From the NCBI RefSeq assembly GCF_017743865.1, contig NZ_JAGHRJ010000006.1, positions 186,001-250,000 of the forward strand: a DNA stretch of 64,000 nucleotides, given 5' to 3'. Below are positions 17,290 to 26,404 of the stretch, piece by piece (positions within the stretch are counted from its first letter, which is position 1; every line of letters starts with the position of its first letter). The position numbers were made by a program, and so were the translations under genes. Under the pieces are notes generated by a model. It was given only the letters and a program-made list of their open reading frames with translations, was not told where the DNA came from and made no database searches. This DNA comes from Labrenzia sp. R4_2. GTDB taxonomy: Bacteria; Pseudomonadota; Alphaproteobacteria; Rhizobiales; Stappiaceae.

Positions 17290-17865
17290 TTAGCGGTTTT
17301 TACCCGGAACCCATAACACGTCTTCTTCGCCCTTGTTGTTCAGATAACGGGACGCGACGAAGAAGTAGTCCGAAAGACGGTTCATGTACCGGATGCCTGC
17401 CTGATTGATGGTTTCACGGTCGGCCAGTTCGACCATCAAGCGTTCAGCACGGCGGGAAACCGTTCTTGCGAGATGCAAATGGGCAGAAGCCGCACTGCCA
17501 CCCGGCAAAACGAAGGAACGAAGCGGCGAGAGATCTGCGTTTAGTTTATCAATCGCTTGTTCAATTGCCGAAACCTGACCATCCGTGATCCGGAGCGGCT
17601 CGTAGCCCAGGTCTTGATCGGTTTCCGGTGTGGCAAGATCCGCACCGAGATCAAACAAATCATTCTGGATGCGGTTCAGCACGGCGTCGATGTCCGGAAC
17701 AACGCTAGCGGTATGCAACCGGGCCATGCCGACAATGGCATTGGTTTCATCCACGGTGCCGTAGGCGTCGATCCTCAGATCGTATTTTGGCCGCCGCTCA
17801 CCGGAACCCAGCGCGGTCGTGCCGTTGTCACCAGTTTTTGTGTAGATCTTGTTCAGTACGACCAT
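17290..17865 (-). CDS. Cob(I)alamin adenosyltransferase, PduO type
   Basis: 191-residue enzyme that transfers the adenosyl group of ATP to cob(I)alamin to make coenzyme B12. The N-terminal ATP motif KIYTKTGDNGTTALGSGER and later RRAERLMVEL and NRLSDYFFVASRYLN are diagnostic for the PduO/MMAB class. The ATG at 17865 is preferred; the frame runs upstream to 17937 through the end of the HIG1-like gene. It lies downstream of that gene and upstream of the rhomboid gene. Confidence 0.93.
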   Translation of the reverse strand: MVVLNKIYTKTGDNGTTALGSGERRPKYDLRIDAYGTVDETNAIVGMARLHTASVVPDIDAVLNRIQNDLFDLGADLATPETDQDLGYEPLRITDGQVSAIEQAIDKLNADLSPLRSFVLPGGSAASAHLHLARTVSRRAERLMVELADRETINQAGIRYMNRLSDYFFVASRYLNNKGEEDVLWVPGKNR

Positions 17866-17908
17866 GAAATCCCATCCCGCAGAAATGTTCGTGTTTTCGG
17901 CTGGCTTG

Positions 17909-18103
17909 TCAGCCTTTGCCGAAGAAGTAGAGCCCACCCATCACAAGGACAATCACAAGGAACTGCAATCCCACCCGCCAGCGCATCAATTTTTGAGAGC
18001 GATTGGCTGGACCATTGCGGAACATGTTCAAAAGCCCCGCAAACAGCACAAGCGCCACGGCCGCCATGCCGACAAAAATGAGAATATCGTAGATTTGTTC
18101 CAT
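17909..18103 (-). CDS. HIG1-like twin-transmembrane protein
   Basis: 64-residue membrane protein with two helices (about 6-26 and 46-60) joined by a loop containing QKLMRWRVGLQ, which resembles the HIG1 domain (hypoxia-induced protein) signature RxRVxxQ. Such small proteins are linked to cytochrome oxidase supercomplexes in mitochondria; the bacterial role is unproven. The ATG at 18103 has AAGGA nine bases upstream; an in-frame TTG lies three bases before it. Confidence 0.8.
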   Translation of the reverse strand: MEQIYDILIFVGMAAVALVLFAGLLNMFRNGPANRSQKLMRWRVGLQFLVIVLVMGGLYFFGKG

Positions 18104-18165
18104 CAAGTACGTCCTTGTCGTTTCCCGCGTTTCCCTGCACCAGGTTTTTCGGCCGGGTCCGGGTT

Positions 18166-19038
18166 TTATTCTTCGCCGTCCGCCGCCCAGATACAGAACC
18201 TGTCCAAAACACGTGTCGGCAGGAGCCGTTTTGCAATCGTCATCACCTTCGTTGGGATGGTGACACGGTATCGCGCTTTTGGCCGATGTGACTCAATGGC
18301 GTGGATCAGAGGTTTGGTGACTGCGCTTGGCGGCAATTTAAAGGGACCCGGTTCTCCAGCTTCCATGCGGATCCGGCGTTTTTCGTAAGTCTCGCGGTGA
18401 ACGGACTGCTTGGCCCCCTCTTCGCCAATCCACCGGTCAAAGTTTGCGATCGTGTTCTGCGTGAACCTAGTGTCGATCGGCCCGGGCTCAATAAGCGAAA
18501 CGTGAATCCCTGTGCCCGCAAGCTCCTGGCGTAAGGTGTCCGTGTAAGCCTCGAGTGCAAATTTAGAAGCCGTGTAGGCGCCCCGGTATTTGAGCGCCAC
18601 AAAGCCAAGAACAGACGAACACTGCACAATCCGTCCGCACTTCTGGGCACGCATTGTAGGAATGATTTGGCGCGTCAAATCGTGCCAGCCGATGAAATTG
18701 GCTTCGAAAAGGGCTCTGAGACCGTCGGTCGGCAGATCTTCCAGTGCCCCCGGGATCGCGTAGGCGCCATTGTTGAAGATGGCATCCAGTTCGCCGTTTG
18801 TGGCTTCCAAAACGGCATCAGCTGTCACACGGATCGAATCCGGATCTTCATAATCGAGCTGAAAGGACTCAAACCCCTCATCCTTCAGGCGTTGAACATC
18901 TTCCAGCTTGCGCGCGGTAGCGAAGACGCGCCAGTTGCGTCCGCGGAGAAGACGGGCTGATGTTTCGCCAATCCCGGAGGAGCAGCCGGTCATCAAAATG
19001 GACCGGTGCTGCGGATAGCTGGAATTTTGATCGTTCAT
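18166..19038 (-). CDS. Short-chain dehydrogenase/reductase
   Basis: NAD(P)-dependent oxidoreductase with the cofactor motif TGCSSGIG (about 17-24), the NNGAYA motif of classical SDRs (as NNGAY) and the catalytic Ser...YTASK set (SSVLGFVALKYRGAYTASK). The product has 290 residues; the extra C-terminal 40 or so residues (TIPTKVMTIAKRLLPTRVLDRF) occur in the retinol dehydrogenase-like or DltE-like subgroup. Substrate unknown. An in-frame ATG at 19074 would add 12 residues but abuts its ribosome site, so the 19038 start is my choice. It follows the ubiquinone hydroxylase gene on the same strand. Confidence 0.86.
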   Translation of the reverse strand: MNDQNSSYPQHRSILMTGCSSGIGETSARLLRGRNWRVFATARKLEDVQRLKDEGFESFQLDYEDPDSIRVTADAVLEATNGELDAIFNNGAYAIPGALEDLPTDGLRALFEANFIGWHDLTRQIIPTMRAQKCGRIVQCSSVLGFVALKYRGAYTASKFALEAYTDTLRQELAGTGIHVSLIEPGPIDTRFTQNTIANFDRWIGEEGAKQSVHRETYEKRRIRMEAGEPGPFKLPPSAVTKPLIHAIESHRPKARYRVTIPTKVMTIAKRLLPTRVLDRFCIWAADGEE

Positions 19039-19080
19039 GCAAGCGCTGCCCAGGAAACCTAGCGGAGAATTCATCTCCTA

Positions 19081-20319
19081 TCAGATCGGGTCTCCTGAAA
19101 GCAATTTCGGCACCGGCCCCGCAAAACCGGATGCTTCCTTGATGAACTGGCTTTTCAGGCTCGGCATCCGGTCAACCAGCCCGAGGCCGAAATCCCGCGC
19201 AGCCCGGAGGATATCAATATCGTTTGAAAACAGACGGTTAAGGACATCCGTCACAACACCCATCTGGAACGTGTCGAACCGGCGCCACCGCTGGTAGCGC
19301 TCCAGTACATCAAATGCGCCAATGTCCTGACCGAGACGGCGGGCATCAATGATGACTTCCGCAAGCGCTGCCACGTCCTTGAACCCGAGGTTCAGTCCCT
19401 GGCCTGCGATCGGATGAATACCGTGAGCCGAATCACCGATCAGGGCGAACCGCGGTTTCACGAACTCGCGTGCCAGCTTCAAACCAAGCGGATAGGCCTG
19501 GCGCGGGCCGTCAACTTCCAAAGTCCCAAGGTGATGCCCAAAGCGGCGCTCCAGCTCCAGCTCGAATGTGAAATCATCGGAGCGGACCAGGCGATCGGCA
19601 TCGGACGTCTTTTCCGTCCAGACAAGAGACGAGCGGTTGCCCGGCAGTGGCAGAATGGCAAAGGGTCCGGCCGGCAGAAAGTGTTCTTCGGCGCGGCCGT
19701 TGTGCGGACGCTCGTGCTTGATCGTCGTCACAATGCCCGACTGCTTGTAGTCCCAATTGACCGTCCGGATACCTGCGAGATCCCGCAATTTGGAACGGAC
19801 ACCATCTGCAGCGATCAAAAGGCGGGTTTTCAGAACCTTGCCATCGTTGAGTTCCAGATCCACGTGATCCGGGTTGTTCCGGAAGGTGGCGGCGCTGTTG
19901 GGCGCAAAGAACACTGTCCCGAGGGCTTTGGCTGCTTTGTAGAGCGCCGGCATCATGACACCGTTGGGCATCATGGTCGCGAACGGTTCGCCATCGGTCG
20001 CTTCACCGTCAAAGGTCAGAAAAACAGGACGCACCGCATCGCGCAACTTGCTGTCCGTGACGATCATCTCGTTGATCGGTTGGCCTTTGTCCGAGATTTT
20101 GTCCCAAATGCCCAACTGGGTCAGCATTCGGGACGCGGCCGCTGCAATGGCGGATGCGCGCGGATCCTTGTCGAGGGTATTCATCGGCTTTGGATCAACA
20201 ACAGCGCATTTGAGGCCCGGATCCCCTTGCTTCAGCGCGAGCGCCAGCGACAGGCCGACATAGCCGCCGCCTGCGATGACGACATCATACATCTCGTCGC
20301 TCTTTTTGGATCTTGCCAT
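19081..20319 (-). CDS. UbiH/UbiL/COQ6-family ubiquinone hydroxylase
   Basis: 412-residue FAD monooxygenase. The dinucleotide-binding motif VVIAGGGYVGLSLAL is near the N-terminus, the ADGVRS motif is central, and the second FAD motif is GDSAHGIHPIAGQGLNLG. This set defines the UbiH/F/VisC family, which hydroxylates the ring of ubiquinone precursors. Alphaproteobacteria use different members (for example UbiL), and I cannot tell from the sequence which ring position is attacked, so no symbol is given. Divergent from the thioesterase gene, with 134 bases between start codons. Confidence 0.9.
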   Translation of the reverse strand: MARSKKSDEMYDVVIAGGGYVGLSLALALKQGDPGLKCAVVDPKPMNTLDKDPRASAIAAAASRMLTQLGIWDKISDKGQPINEMIVTDSKLRDAVRPVFLTFDGEATDGEPFATMMPNGVMMPALYKAAKALGTVFFAPNSAATFRNNPDHVDLELNDGKVLKTRLLIAADGVRSKLRDLAGIRTVNWDYKQSGIVTTIKHERPHNGRAEEHFLPAGPFAILPLPGNRSSLVWTEKTSDADRLVRSDDFTFELELERRFGHHLGTLEVDGPRQAYPLGLKLAREFVKPRFALIGDSAHGIHPIAGQGLNLGFKDVAALAEVIIDARRLGQDIGAFDVLERYQRWRRFDTFQMGVVTDVLNRLFSNDIDILRAARDFGLGLVDRMPSLKSQFIKEASGFAGPVPKLLSGDPI

Positions 20320-20453
20320 TGCTTACAAACTCCTCGCCCCTCGTTTCCGTTGGGGCATCTTGACTTTAACGTCAACACACGTCCAAGACTTCATCAAACC
20401 GGCGGCTCACCCGGCCACTGTCCCTATTGTTCTATTTAACAGGAACCGCGCCG

Positions 20454-21326
20454 ATGAATACGGCCATTGACAACCTTCTGCACATTCTCGACCTGGAACC
20501 TCTGGAACACAATCTGTTTCGTGGTCGCAGCCCCCAAGTCGGCTGGCAGCGTGTTTTTGGCGGCCAGGTGATAGGCCAAGCGCTGGTGGCCGCCTCGCGC
20601 ACGGTGGTCGAAGACCGCCATGTTCACTCCCTACATGGTTATTTTTTGCGGCCCGGCGATCCGTCGGTGCCGATCATTTATGAAGTCGACCGGATCCGTG
20701 ATGGCGGCAGCTTCACCACCCGCCGGGTCGTCGCCATTCAGCACGGCCATGCGATTTTCTCCATGTCCGCCTCATTCCAGGTGCGCGAAGAGGGGCTGGA
20801 GTACCAGGCCGACATGCCGGATGTGCCAAGACCTGACGACCTGCCGAGCGAACAGGAGCTGAAAGAAAAATTCCTCGCCTTCGCGCCGGAAAACGTCAAA
20901 CGCTACTGGGAGCGCGAACGGCCGATCGAAATGCGCCCGGTCGATATGACCCACTATTTCAGCAAAAAACCGCTGCCAGCCCAGCAATATGTCTGGGTGC
21001 GGGCCAGCGACCCTTTGCCGGATGATGAGCGCATTCACCAGTGTGTTTTGGCCTATGCCTCCGACATGACATTGCTCGACACCTCGTTGTTCCCGCACGG
21101 CACGTCGGTTTTCAGCCCAAAAATCCAGGCGGCCAGCCTGGATCACGCTATGTGGTTTCATCACCCGTTCCGTGCGGACGAGTGGCTTCTTTACGCGACC
21201 GACAGCACCAGTTCCTCCGGCTCCCGCGGCATGAACCGCGGCCTGCTCTACACCCAGGAGGGCAAGTTGATCGCCTCGACGGCCCAGGAAGGCTTGATCC
21301 GGTTGCGGAAGAAAGAGGCAGAGTGA
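20454..21326 (+). CDS. tesB: Acyl-CoA thioesterase II
   Basis: 290-residue double-hotdog enzyme that hydrolyses medium- and long-chain acyl-CoA. Typical segments are LFRGRSPQVGWQRVFGGQVIGQ near the start, VHSLHGYFLRPGD, and in the second half ASDMTLLDTSLFPHG and SGSRGMNRGLLYTQEGKLI. The ATG at 20454 is chosen over upstream open frame because conserved sequence begins there. Confidence 0.94.
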   Translation: MNTAIDNLLHILDLEPLEHNLFRGRSPQVGWQRVFGGQVIGQALVAASRTVVEDRHVHSLHGYFLRPGDPSVPIIYEVDRIRDGGSFTTRRVVAIQHGHAIFSMSASFQVREEGLEYQADMPDVPRPDDLPSEQELKEKFLAFAPENVKRYWERERPIEMRPVDMTHYFSKKPLPAQQYVWVRASDPLPDDERIHQCVLAYASDMTLLDTSLFPHGTSVFSPKIQAASLDHAMWFHHPFRADEWLLYATDSTSSSGSRGMNRGLLYTQEGKLIASTAQEGLIRLRKKEAE

Positions 21327-21526
21327 GATCCCGTAATAGGTTGCCGTCTCGGCCTTGAGCCGGGACCGGAACCAAAAGCCCTCGGCTTAGGGCCGGGGCG
21401 GCACGGAGTAGTCAGCGGCGGCTGAATAACCATTGAAAAACCGCCTTAGATGACAAGTCACCTCACCCGATGGGAGAAGGAGCCCTGCACTACCGGCTGT
21501 AATTATTCTGCCATGGAGACTGGAGA

Positions 21527-22747
21527 CTAACGCGGCGGGCTCGTGAAACCGGACACGGCAAGCGGGTTATTCAGCATGGCATCACTATCCGGCGTGTCGG
21601 GCCGAAGCGCGCCGGAAAAAGCCTCGAACATCTTGCGGACGAACCCTTCGGGCAGATCCTTGGTGATGAATACCATCCGGGTCTGCCGGTCCTCATCTGG
21701 CCAGGCGTCGAGCGTTGCCGGTGGGTGGAAGACGTGCTGAACGCCGTGAATGACGACGGGCTGGTCCGGGTCCTCGGCGATCTGAACAATGCCTTTGACC
21801 CGCAGCAGTTTTGGGCCGTGCGCCGAGCGCAGCAGATCGAGAAACATTTCCAAAGCTGACGCCGAGACCGGACGGTCGGTCGACAAGGTAAAGGCGCGGA
21901 TCGCGTCGCTGTGCCGGTTTATGTCATGCGCATGATCGTGGCCGTGATGGTGGTGCCCATGGTTGTGATCGCCGTCATGGTGATGATGGCCATGAGAATG
22001 ATCATGGTGGTTTGGCTCATAGGCTTCCGCGTTCAGCCAGTTGGCAACGTCCGGGATCTTGCTCTCCGGATTGTAAAGCCCTGCATTGAAGAGCGTTTCC
22101 GGGGTCGCTTCACCGGCCTGGGTATCAAACACCCTGGCGCCCGGGTTCAAAGCAAGAAGTCGGGATTTCAGATCCGAAAAGTTCCTCTGGCTCTCCTCAC
22201 TGTTGAGCAGATCCGTCTTGGTGAGCACGATCCGGTCCGCAACCGCGGCCTGTTTTTTGGCTTCTTCATGCACATCAAGCGTGGAGAGCCCGTTCACGGC
22301 ATCCACCAGGGTCACGACACTGTCCAGCCGGTAGCGCATCACCAGATAGGGGTGCAGCATGATCGTGTGAAGGATTGGTGCAGGGTCCGCGAGACCTGTG
22401 GTTTCAATGACCACCCGGGTCAACCGTTCGGTCCGTCCGTTGTCCAGATGACGCAGCAGATTTTCAAGTGTGTTTACGAGATCGCCGCGGATCGTGCAGC
22501 ACAAACACCCCGACGACAACTCAACGATGCCATCGCCTGCCTGATCGACAAACAGATGGTCCAGGCCGATTTCACCGAATTCGTTGATGATTACGGCCGT
22601 ATCAGCCATGGCCGGATCCTGAAGAATACGGTTCAGAAGCGTTGTCTTTCCAGCACCCAGAAACCCGGTCAGAACGGACACAGGGATCGGCGGCTTGGGA
22701 CCTCTCGGCGGTTTTTCAGATACGGGGGATGCATCCGCAACGCTCAT
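21527..22747 (-). CDS. CobW/COG0523 GTPase with His-rich metal loop
   Basis: 406-residue G3E-family GTPase thought to deliver metal to client proteins. The P-loop GFLGAGKTT is at 28-36, the metal-binding CxCC motif GCLCC at 80-84, NEFGEIGLD at 55-63 and the guanine motif LTKTDL near 175-180. Between the GTPase and C-terminal domains lies a run of about 34 residues (246-279) with about 18 His plus Asp, a likely zinc or nickel store. The C-terminal CobW domain includes VKGIVQIAEDPDQPVVIHGVQ. It lies 2.5 kb upstream of the urease operon; a nickel or zinc role is possible, but no Zur operator was recognised upstream. Confidence 0.88.
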   Translation of the reverse strand: MSVADASPVSEKPPRGPKPPIPVSVLTGFLGAGKTTLLNRILQDPAMADTAVIINEFGEIGLDHLFVDQAGDGIVELSSGCLCCTIRGDLVNTLENLLRHLDNGRTERLTRVVIETTGLADPAPILHTIMLHPYLVMRYRLDSVVTLVDAVNGLSTLDVHEEAKKQAAVADRIVLTKTDLLNSEESQRNFSDLKSRLLALNPGARVFDTQAGEATPETLFNAGLYNPESKIPDVANWLNAEAYEPNHHDHSHGHHHHDGDHNHGHHHHGHDHAHDINRHSDAIRAFTLSTDRPVSASALEMFLDLLRSAHGPKLLRVKGIVQIAEDPDQPVVIHGVQHVFHPPATLDAWPDEDRQTRMVFITKDLPEGFVRKMFEAFSGALRPDTPDSDAMLNNPLAVSGFTSPPR

Positions 22748-22926
22748 ACACTTCGCTCCATAGAAACCCGGAGCATACTCTCATTGATGAAATGAGGTGT
22801 GGCGGACGTCAAAAAACCGCCTGTGCTCCACAAGGGGCTATGGCTAGCATCTGTGACGGCGCAGCGTCAAAGCAGAAAGCCTGATGCTTGGAGGTGCCGA
22901 ATGATTGGGGTCCCGCTAAAACAATA

Positions 22927-23223
22927 TCAGCCGGCGTTCAGAACGTGGATCTCGCCGCTCTTTGTCTCGGTATCATCGTCAGACAGCTCAGCGGCGTCAT
23001 CGCCGGAAAGATCCATCGGGGTCAGGTCTTGCGCGAGATCTGCTTCTTCCGGCGCATCGTCTTCCATTTCTGTCTCGTCGATCACCATCCGGACAGCTTC
23101 CGCAGCTTTTCGTAAAGTTGCGATAACGTCTTCAACCGAAGTGCCTTCTTCCAGCTGGTCTGCAGACAATTCTGCAAGGCTCGCAAGGGCGCGGATTGTG
23201 GCAGTTGATCTCGGTTCTATCAT
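22927..23223 (-). CDS. Small acidic protein of unknown function
   Basis: 98 residues with a predicted helical first half (TATIRALASLAELSADQLEE, DVIATLRKAAEAVRMVI) and a very acidic second half (ETEMEDDAPEEADLAQD, SGDDAAELSDDDTE). No signal peptide, membrane segment or Cys. The ATG at 23223 has GAGAG nine bases upstream. It is alone between cobW and the carboxypeptidase gene. I do not recognise the family. Confidence 0.55.
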   Translation of the reverse strand: MIEPRSTATIRALASLAELSADQLEEGTSVEDVIATLRKAAEAVRMVIDETEMEDDAPEEADLAQDLTPMDLSGDDAAELSDDDTETKSGEIHVLNAG

Positions 23224-23416
23224 GCGGTGATCTCTCGATCCTCATCAACACGGCGTTTCTTCGCCTATAGCAGCACCTCTTGTGCTGCAGCTGACGATCC
23301 GGCAAGGCAATGACCTCAATTCAGATCGACGCTTACTGCATCGTTAAAGAACAGCGTTAAAAATAAGTTAAGCAAACCAGAGAGTGATCGAGTTCCCGCT
23401 GTCAAACCAGGGGGAT

Positions 23417-24862
23417 CTAGTTGGATCGCGACGGACTGGGCGCAGGAACGGGCACCGTGAAATCAAGCCCTTTTCTAAAGATCGAGCCGGGAGCGGTCCG
23501 CGACGTATCCACCGCAGATCCAGGTCGTTGCGCTGTCGCCTCAACTTGAGGGATTGATCCGGCACCTGCCTGTGCAGTCTGCGGAGTACCAGTTGTTCCA
23601 ATGGGTTGGGCTGTCTGCAACTGATTGCGAATCTTGATTTCTGCCAAACGGATCGGATTGGCCGTCGGCAAAGGAATATCTTCGGCAGGAACCGAAGCAC
23701 TGACGACCGGTGTGCCTTTCGGATTGCCGAGCCCAACCGGCAACGGCTTGTACGCAACCCGGCGTGGTCCCAAAGTTCGATCGAGGATCTTGGCCCAATC
23801 CGGCTTGCCGTTCGACTTGGTAAAGCTGCTGGTATCGACCTTGACCTCTTTCGGGTTCTTTTGTTTGCCGAAGAACAGCAAGCCACCGCCGCTTGGCTCA
23901 TTCTGCATGTCGTAACGGGCCATATACTGCTTGGAACTCAGCTTCTTGTTCCGGCGGCAATAACCATCGGCGGGCGGATTGCCCGATGAACCACTGAGAC
24001 TCTTCACATTCTGGCCGCGGCTGCCCTTTCGGAATCCTTCATCAAACAACTGCCGGGCAAAGGCTGTCCGCTCAAGCCCCGAAGAAGCGCCCATGATGAT
24101 TGCAATGAGCGTTCGCCCCCGGCGCGTCACCGAGGACGCAACATTAAAGCCGGAATTGCAGATGTAGCCGGTCTTCATACCGTTGGCGCCCGGAACCCGG
24201 AGCAGGAACTCCCGATTGGCCGAGCGCAAGGTCTTCTTACCGAACCGGATGCCTGGATGTTTGTAAAACTCTCGCGACTCCGGAAAATCCGCGCGCAGAG
24301 CCATAGCAAGGATCGCCATATCTCGAGCTGTTGTGACCTGGCGGTTGTCCGGAAGGCCATGCGGATTTGTAAAGCGGGTGTTCGTCATTCCCAACCGGCG
24401 GGCTTCGGCATTCATCTCTGCAAGGAAGGCGCTTTCTGATCCAGAGACTGCTTCGCCCAGTGCAACAGACACGTCATTGGCCGATTTGATCAGTATGATC
24501 TTCAGCGCCGTGTCGATGGTGAATTTCGTGCCAACCTTGAAACCCATCTTGCTGGGCGGTTCAGCTGCCGAGTTTTTGGATTGTACAACGGCGGAATCGA
24601 GAGCTACCCGTCCTTCGCGGATCGCCTTGAAGGTCACATAGGCCGTCATCATCTTGGTCAGGGATGCCGGATACCATTTGCGGGTCGCGTTTTTCTGGTC
24701 CACCACCGCGCCGTTGCGGGCATCCACGAGGATGTAGGTACCTATTTCCGCTCGAACTGGCGCAGCTATCAGAAACAATCCGAGAGTTGCCGCCAGAATG
24801 GGCAAGGCTGATCGACGGCCGAATAAGCTTGCGTACACCGGAAATCCTCGCTGTCTTCCCAT
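23417..24862 (-). CDS. D-alanyl-D-alanine carboxypeptidase (penicillin-binding protein 5/6 type)
   Basis: Periplasmic peptidase that trims the terminal D-Ala from peptidoglycan stem peptides. A signal peptide (ALPILAATLGLFLIAAPVRA) precedes the S11 serine-peptidase domain. Its three motifs are present: SxxK in YPASLTKMM, SxN in IKSANDVS and KTG in GMKTGYIC. After about residue 290 comes a long Pro/Ser/Thr-rich extension of about 190 residues in place of the compact PBP5 C-terminal domain; it may span the wall or bind partners. A TTG at 24883, ten bases after AAGG, is an alternative start. Confidence 0.9.
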   Translation of the reverse strand: MGRQRGFPVYASLFGRRSALPILAATLGLFLIAAPVRAEIGTYILVDARNGAVVDQKNATRKWYPASLTKMMTAYVTFKAIREGRVALDSAVVQSKNSAAEPPSKMGFKVGTKFTIDTALKIILIKSANDVSVALGEAVSGSESAFLAEMNAEARRLGMTNTRFTNPHGLPDNRQVTTARDMAILAMALRADFPESREFYKHPGIRFGKKTLRSANREFLLRVPGANGMKTGYICNSGFNVASSVTRRGRTLIAIIMGASSGLERTAFARQLFDEGFRKGSRGQNVKSLSGSSGNPPADGYCRRNKKLSSKQYMARYDMQNEPSGGGLLFFGKQKNPKEVKVDTSSFTKSNGKPDWAKILDRTLGPRRVAYKPLPVGLGNPKGTPVVSASVPAEDIPLPTANPIRLAEIKIRNQLQTAQPIGTTGTPQTAQAGAGSIPQVEATAQRPGSAVDTSRTAPGSIFRKGLDFTVPVPAPSPSRSN

Positions 24863-24883
24863 GGGCGAACACGACTGCTTCAA

Positions 24884-25211
24884 ATCAAAAGCACCTTAGC
24901 GGAAAGTTCCAATTAAAAAACCGGATCATAGACGCAAGAGCAACCCTTGCGATGGAGTCATCCAGCGGCAATCTTTTGAGCACCCGCTTATTTTTTGTGC
25001 AAATCAGCTTCCTGATAGCAAGAATAGTTTCGATTTATCAGCACTTTGAAGGCTAATTGCCGTCAGTATTCTACACGAACCGTCTTGGCCCGGTTGTTGC
25101 TACTGTTGGAAACGACAAGATGCCGGTTTCGCCTGACCGTGGACAATCAAACATCGAGCGGGCACGGTAGAAAGAAGAACGAAACAGGTCTGAAGCGGGG
25201 AGGCTTCCAGG
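24884..25211. other. Divergent intergenic region between carboxypeptidase and urease operon
   Basis: No gene seen. It is A/T-rich at about 24910-25060 and contains an inverted pair GAGCAC/GTGCAA around 24978-25002. The sigma-54-like site at 25085 is annotated separately. GGGGAGG eight bases before the ureD ATG serves as its ribosome site. Confidence 0.6.
25085..25101 (+). promoter_or_regulatory. Sigma-54 (RpoN)-type promoter of the urease operon
   Basis: TTGGCCCG-GTTG-TTGCT. It matches the RpoN consensus YTGGCACG-N4-TTGCW with one mismatch (A to C in the -24 box) and keeps the invariant GG and GC exactly ten bases apart. It lies about 110 bases upstream of the ureD start, in the correct direction. 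Sigma-54 control would fit nitrogen regulation of urease. I found no clear NtrC site upstream. Confidence 0.6.
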
Positions 25212-26066
25212 ATGTATGATGCTGCAACAGCATCGGAAATTGGAAAAACCGCGCCTGCAATGCAGCGGGTACGCGGTACTGCACGCGTCGCGTTCGCGAA
25301 TACGGCTGGCCAAACCCGGCTGAAAGATCTCTTCCAAAGCGGCTCCGCGAAGGTTCGCCTCCCCAAGGTCTATGGTGAACCCGCGACCGCTGTCCTTATC
25401 AACACAGCCGGCGGCCTCACCGGCGGTGATCGGATGGATTATGACATTGCAATCGGCGCAGATGCTCACGCAATCGTGACAACCCAGACTGCCGAACGGG
25501 CTTACCGCAGTCTTGGGACCTCCGCAGAAGTAACAGGTCAGCTGTCTGTTGGTGCGGAAGCCACGTTTGAATGGTTGCCTCAGGAAACGATTCTGTTTGA
25601 AAACTCGAGCGTTTCGCGCCGGATCACTGCAGAGCTTACCGGCTCCGCCCGGCTACTCATCCTTGAAAGTGTTGTTCTGGGTCGCGCCGCCATGGGCGAA
25701 CAGCTGACCCGGGTGTTTTTCAAGGACAGCTGGCGGATCCGCCGGGATGGCAAGCTCGTCTTCGCCGACGATCTGCGTCTCAACGGTGACCCAAGCAACT
25801 TCTTTTCCGGTCCGGCAACCGGTCAGGGCGCAAAGGCCATGGCAACCCTGTTGGACTGCGCACCTGACGCCGAAGACAGACTGGAAAATGCCCGAAGCTG
25901 CCTGGAAGGCGCTTCATCTGGCTCTGTTCAAGCAGCCGCAAGCGCATGGAACGGGCATCTCATCTTACGCTTTGTTGCCACCGACAGCCGGGCTCTACGA
26001 CTGTCGTTGATGGCCTTTCTTGAAACCTATCGGTCGGCACGCCTGCCGCGCGTTTGGTACTGTTAA
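25212..26066 (+). CDS. ureD: Urease accessory protein UreD
   Basis: 284-residue scaffold that binds the urease apoprotein with UreF and UreG during nickel insertion. Family landmarks are VYGEPATAVLINTAGGLTGGD, TTQTAERAYRS and FEWLPQETILFENS. It is the first gene of the operon; the stop is 15 bases before ureA. Confidence 0.94.
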   Translation: MYDAATASEIGKTAPAMQRVRGTARVAFANTAGQTRLKDLFQSGSAKVRLPKVYGEPATAVLINTAGGLTGGDRMDYDIAIGADAHAIVTTQTAERAYRSLGTSAEVTGQLSVGAEATFEWLPQETILFENSSVSRRITAELTGSARLLILESVVLGRAAMGEQLTRVFFKDSWRIRRDGKLVFADDLRLNGDPSNFFSGPATGQGAKAMATLLDCAPDAEDRLENARSCLEGASSGSVQAAASAWNGHLILRFVATDSRALRLSLMAFLETYRSARLPRVWYC

Positions 26067-26081
26067 TTCTGGAGGACTTCC

Positions 26082-26384
26082 GTGAACCTGACACCAAGGG
26101 AAAAAGATAAGCTGCTCATCTCCATGGCAGCCATGGTAGCCCGCCGGCGGCTTGAACGCGGCGTCAAGCTGAATCACCCTGAAGCTATTGCCCTGATTAC
26201 GGATTTTGTCGTCGAAGGAGCCCGGGATGGGCGCAGCGTCGCCGATCTGATGGCTGCAGGCGCCAAGGTTCTCACCCGCGACCAGGTCATGGAAGGGGTC
26301 GCGGAAATGATCCACGATGTTCAGGTCGAGGCAACCTTTCCCGACGGAACTAAACTTGTGACGGTTCACGAACCGATCCGCTGA
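26082..26384 (+). CDS. ureA: Urease gamma subunit
   Basis: 100-residue structural subunit of the cytosolic nickel urease that hydrolyses urea to ammonia and carbamate. It begins [20 protein letters not shown] and ends TVHEPIR, the standard form and length. The GTG start at 26082 has GGAGG six bases upstream. Confidence 0.97.
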   Translation: MNLTPREKDKLLISMAAMVARRRLERGVKLNHPEAIALITDFVVEGARDGRSVADLMAAGAKVLTRDQVMEGVAEMIHDVQVEATFPDGTKLVTVHEPIR

Positions 26385-26404
26385 ATTGACTAAAGGAGAT
26401 TGTT

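Noticed and set aside
19414..20439. 341-codon open frame antisense to the ubiquinone hydroxylase gene
   Set aside because: The opposite strand encodes a complete FAD monooxygenase with all motifs.
24978..25002. GAGCAC/GTGCAA pair as an NtrC site for the urease promoter
   Set aside because: The spacing between the half-sites is much larger than in NtrC sites.
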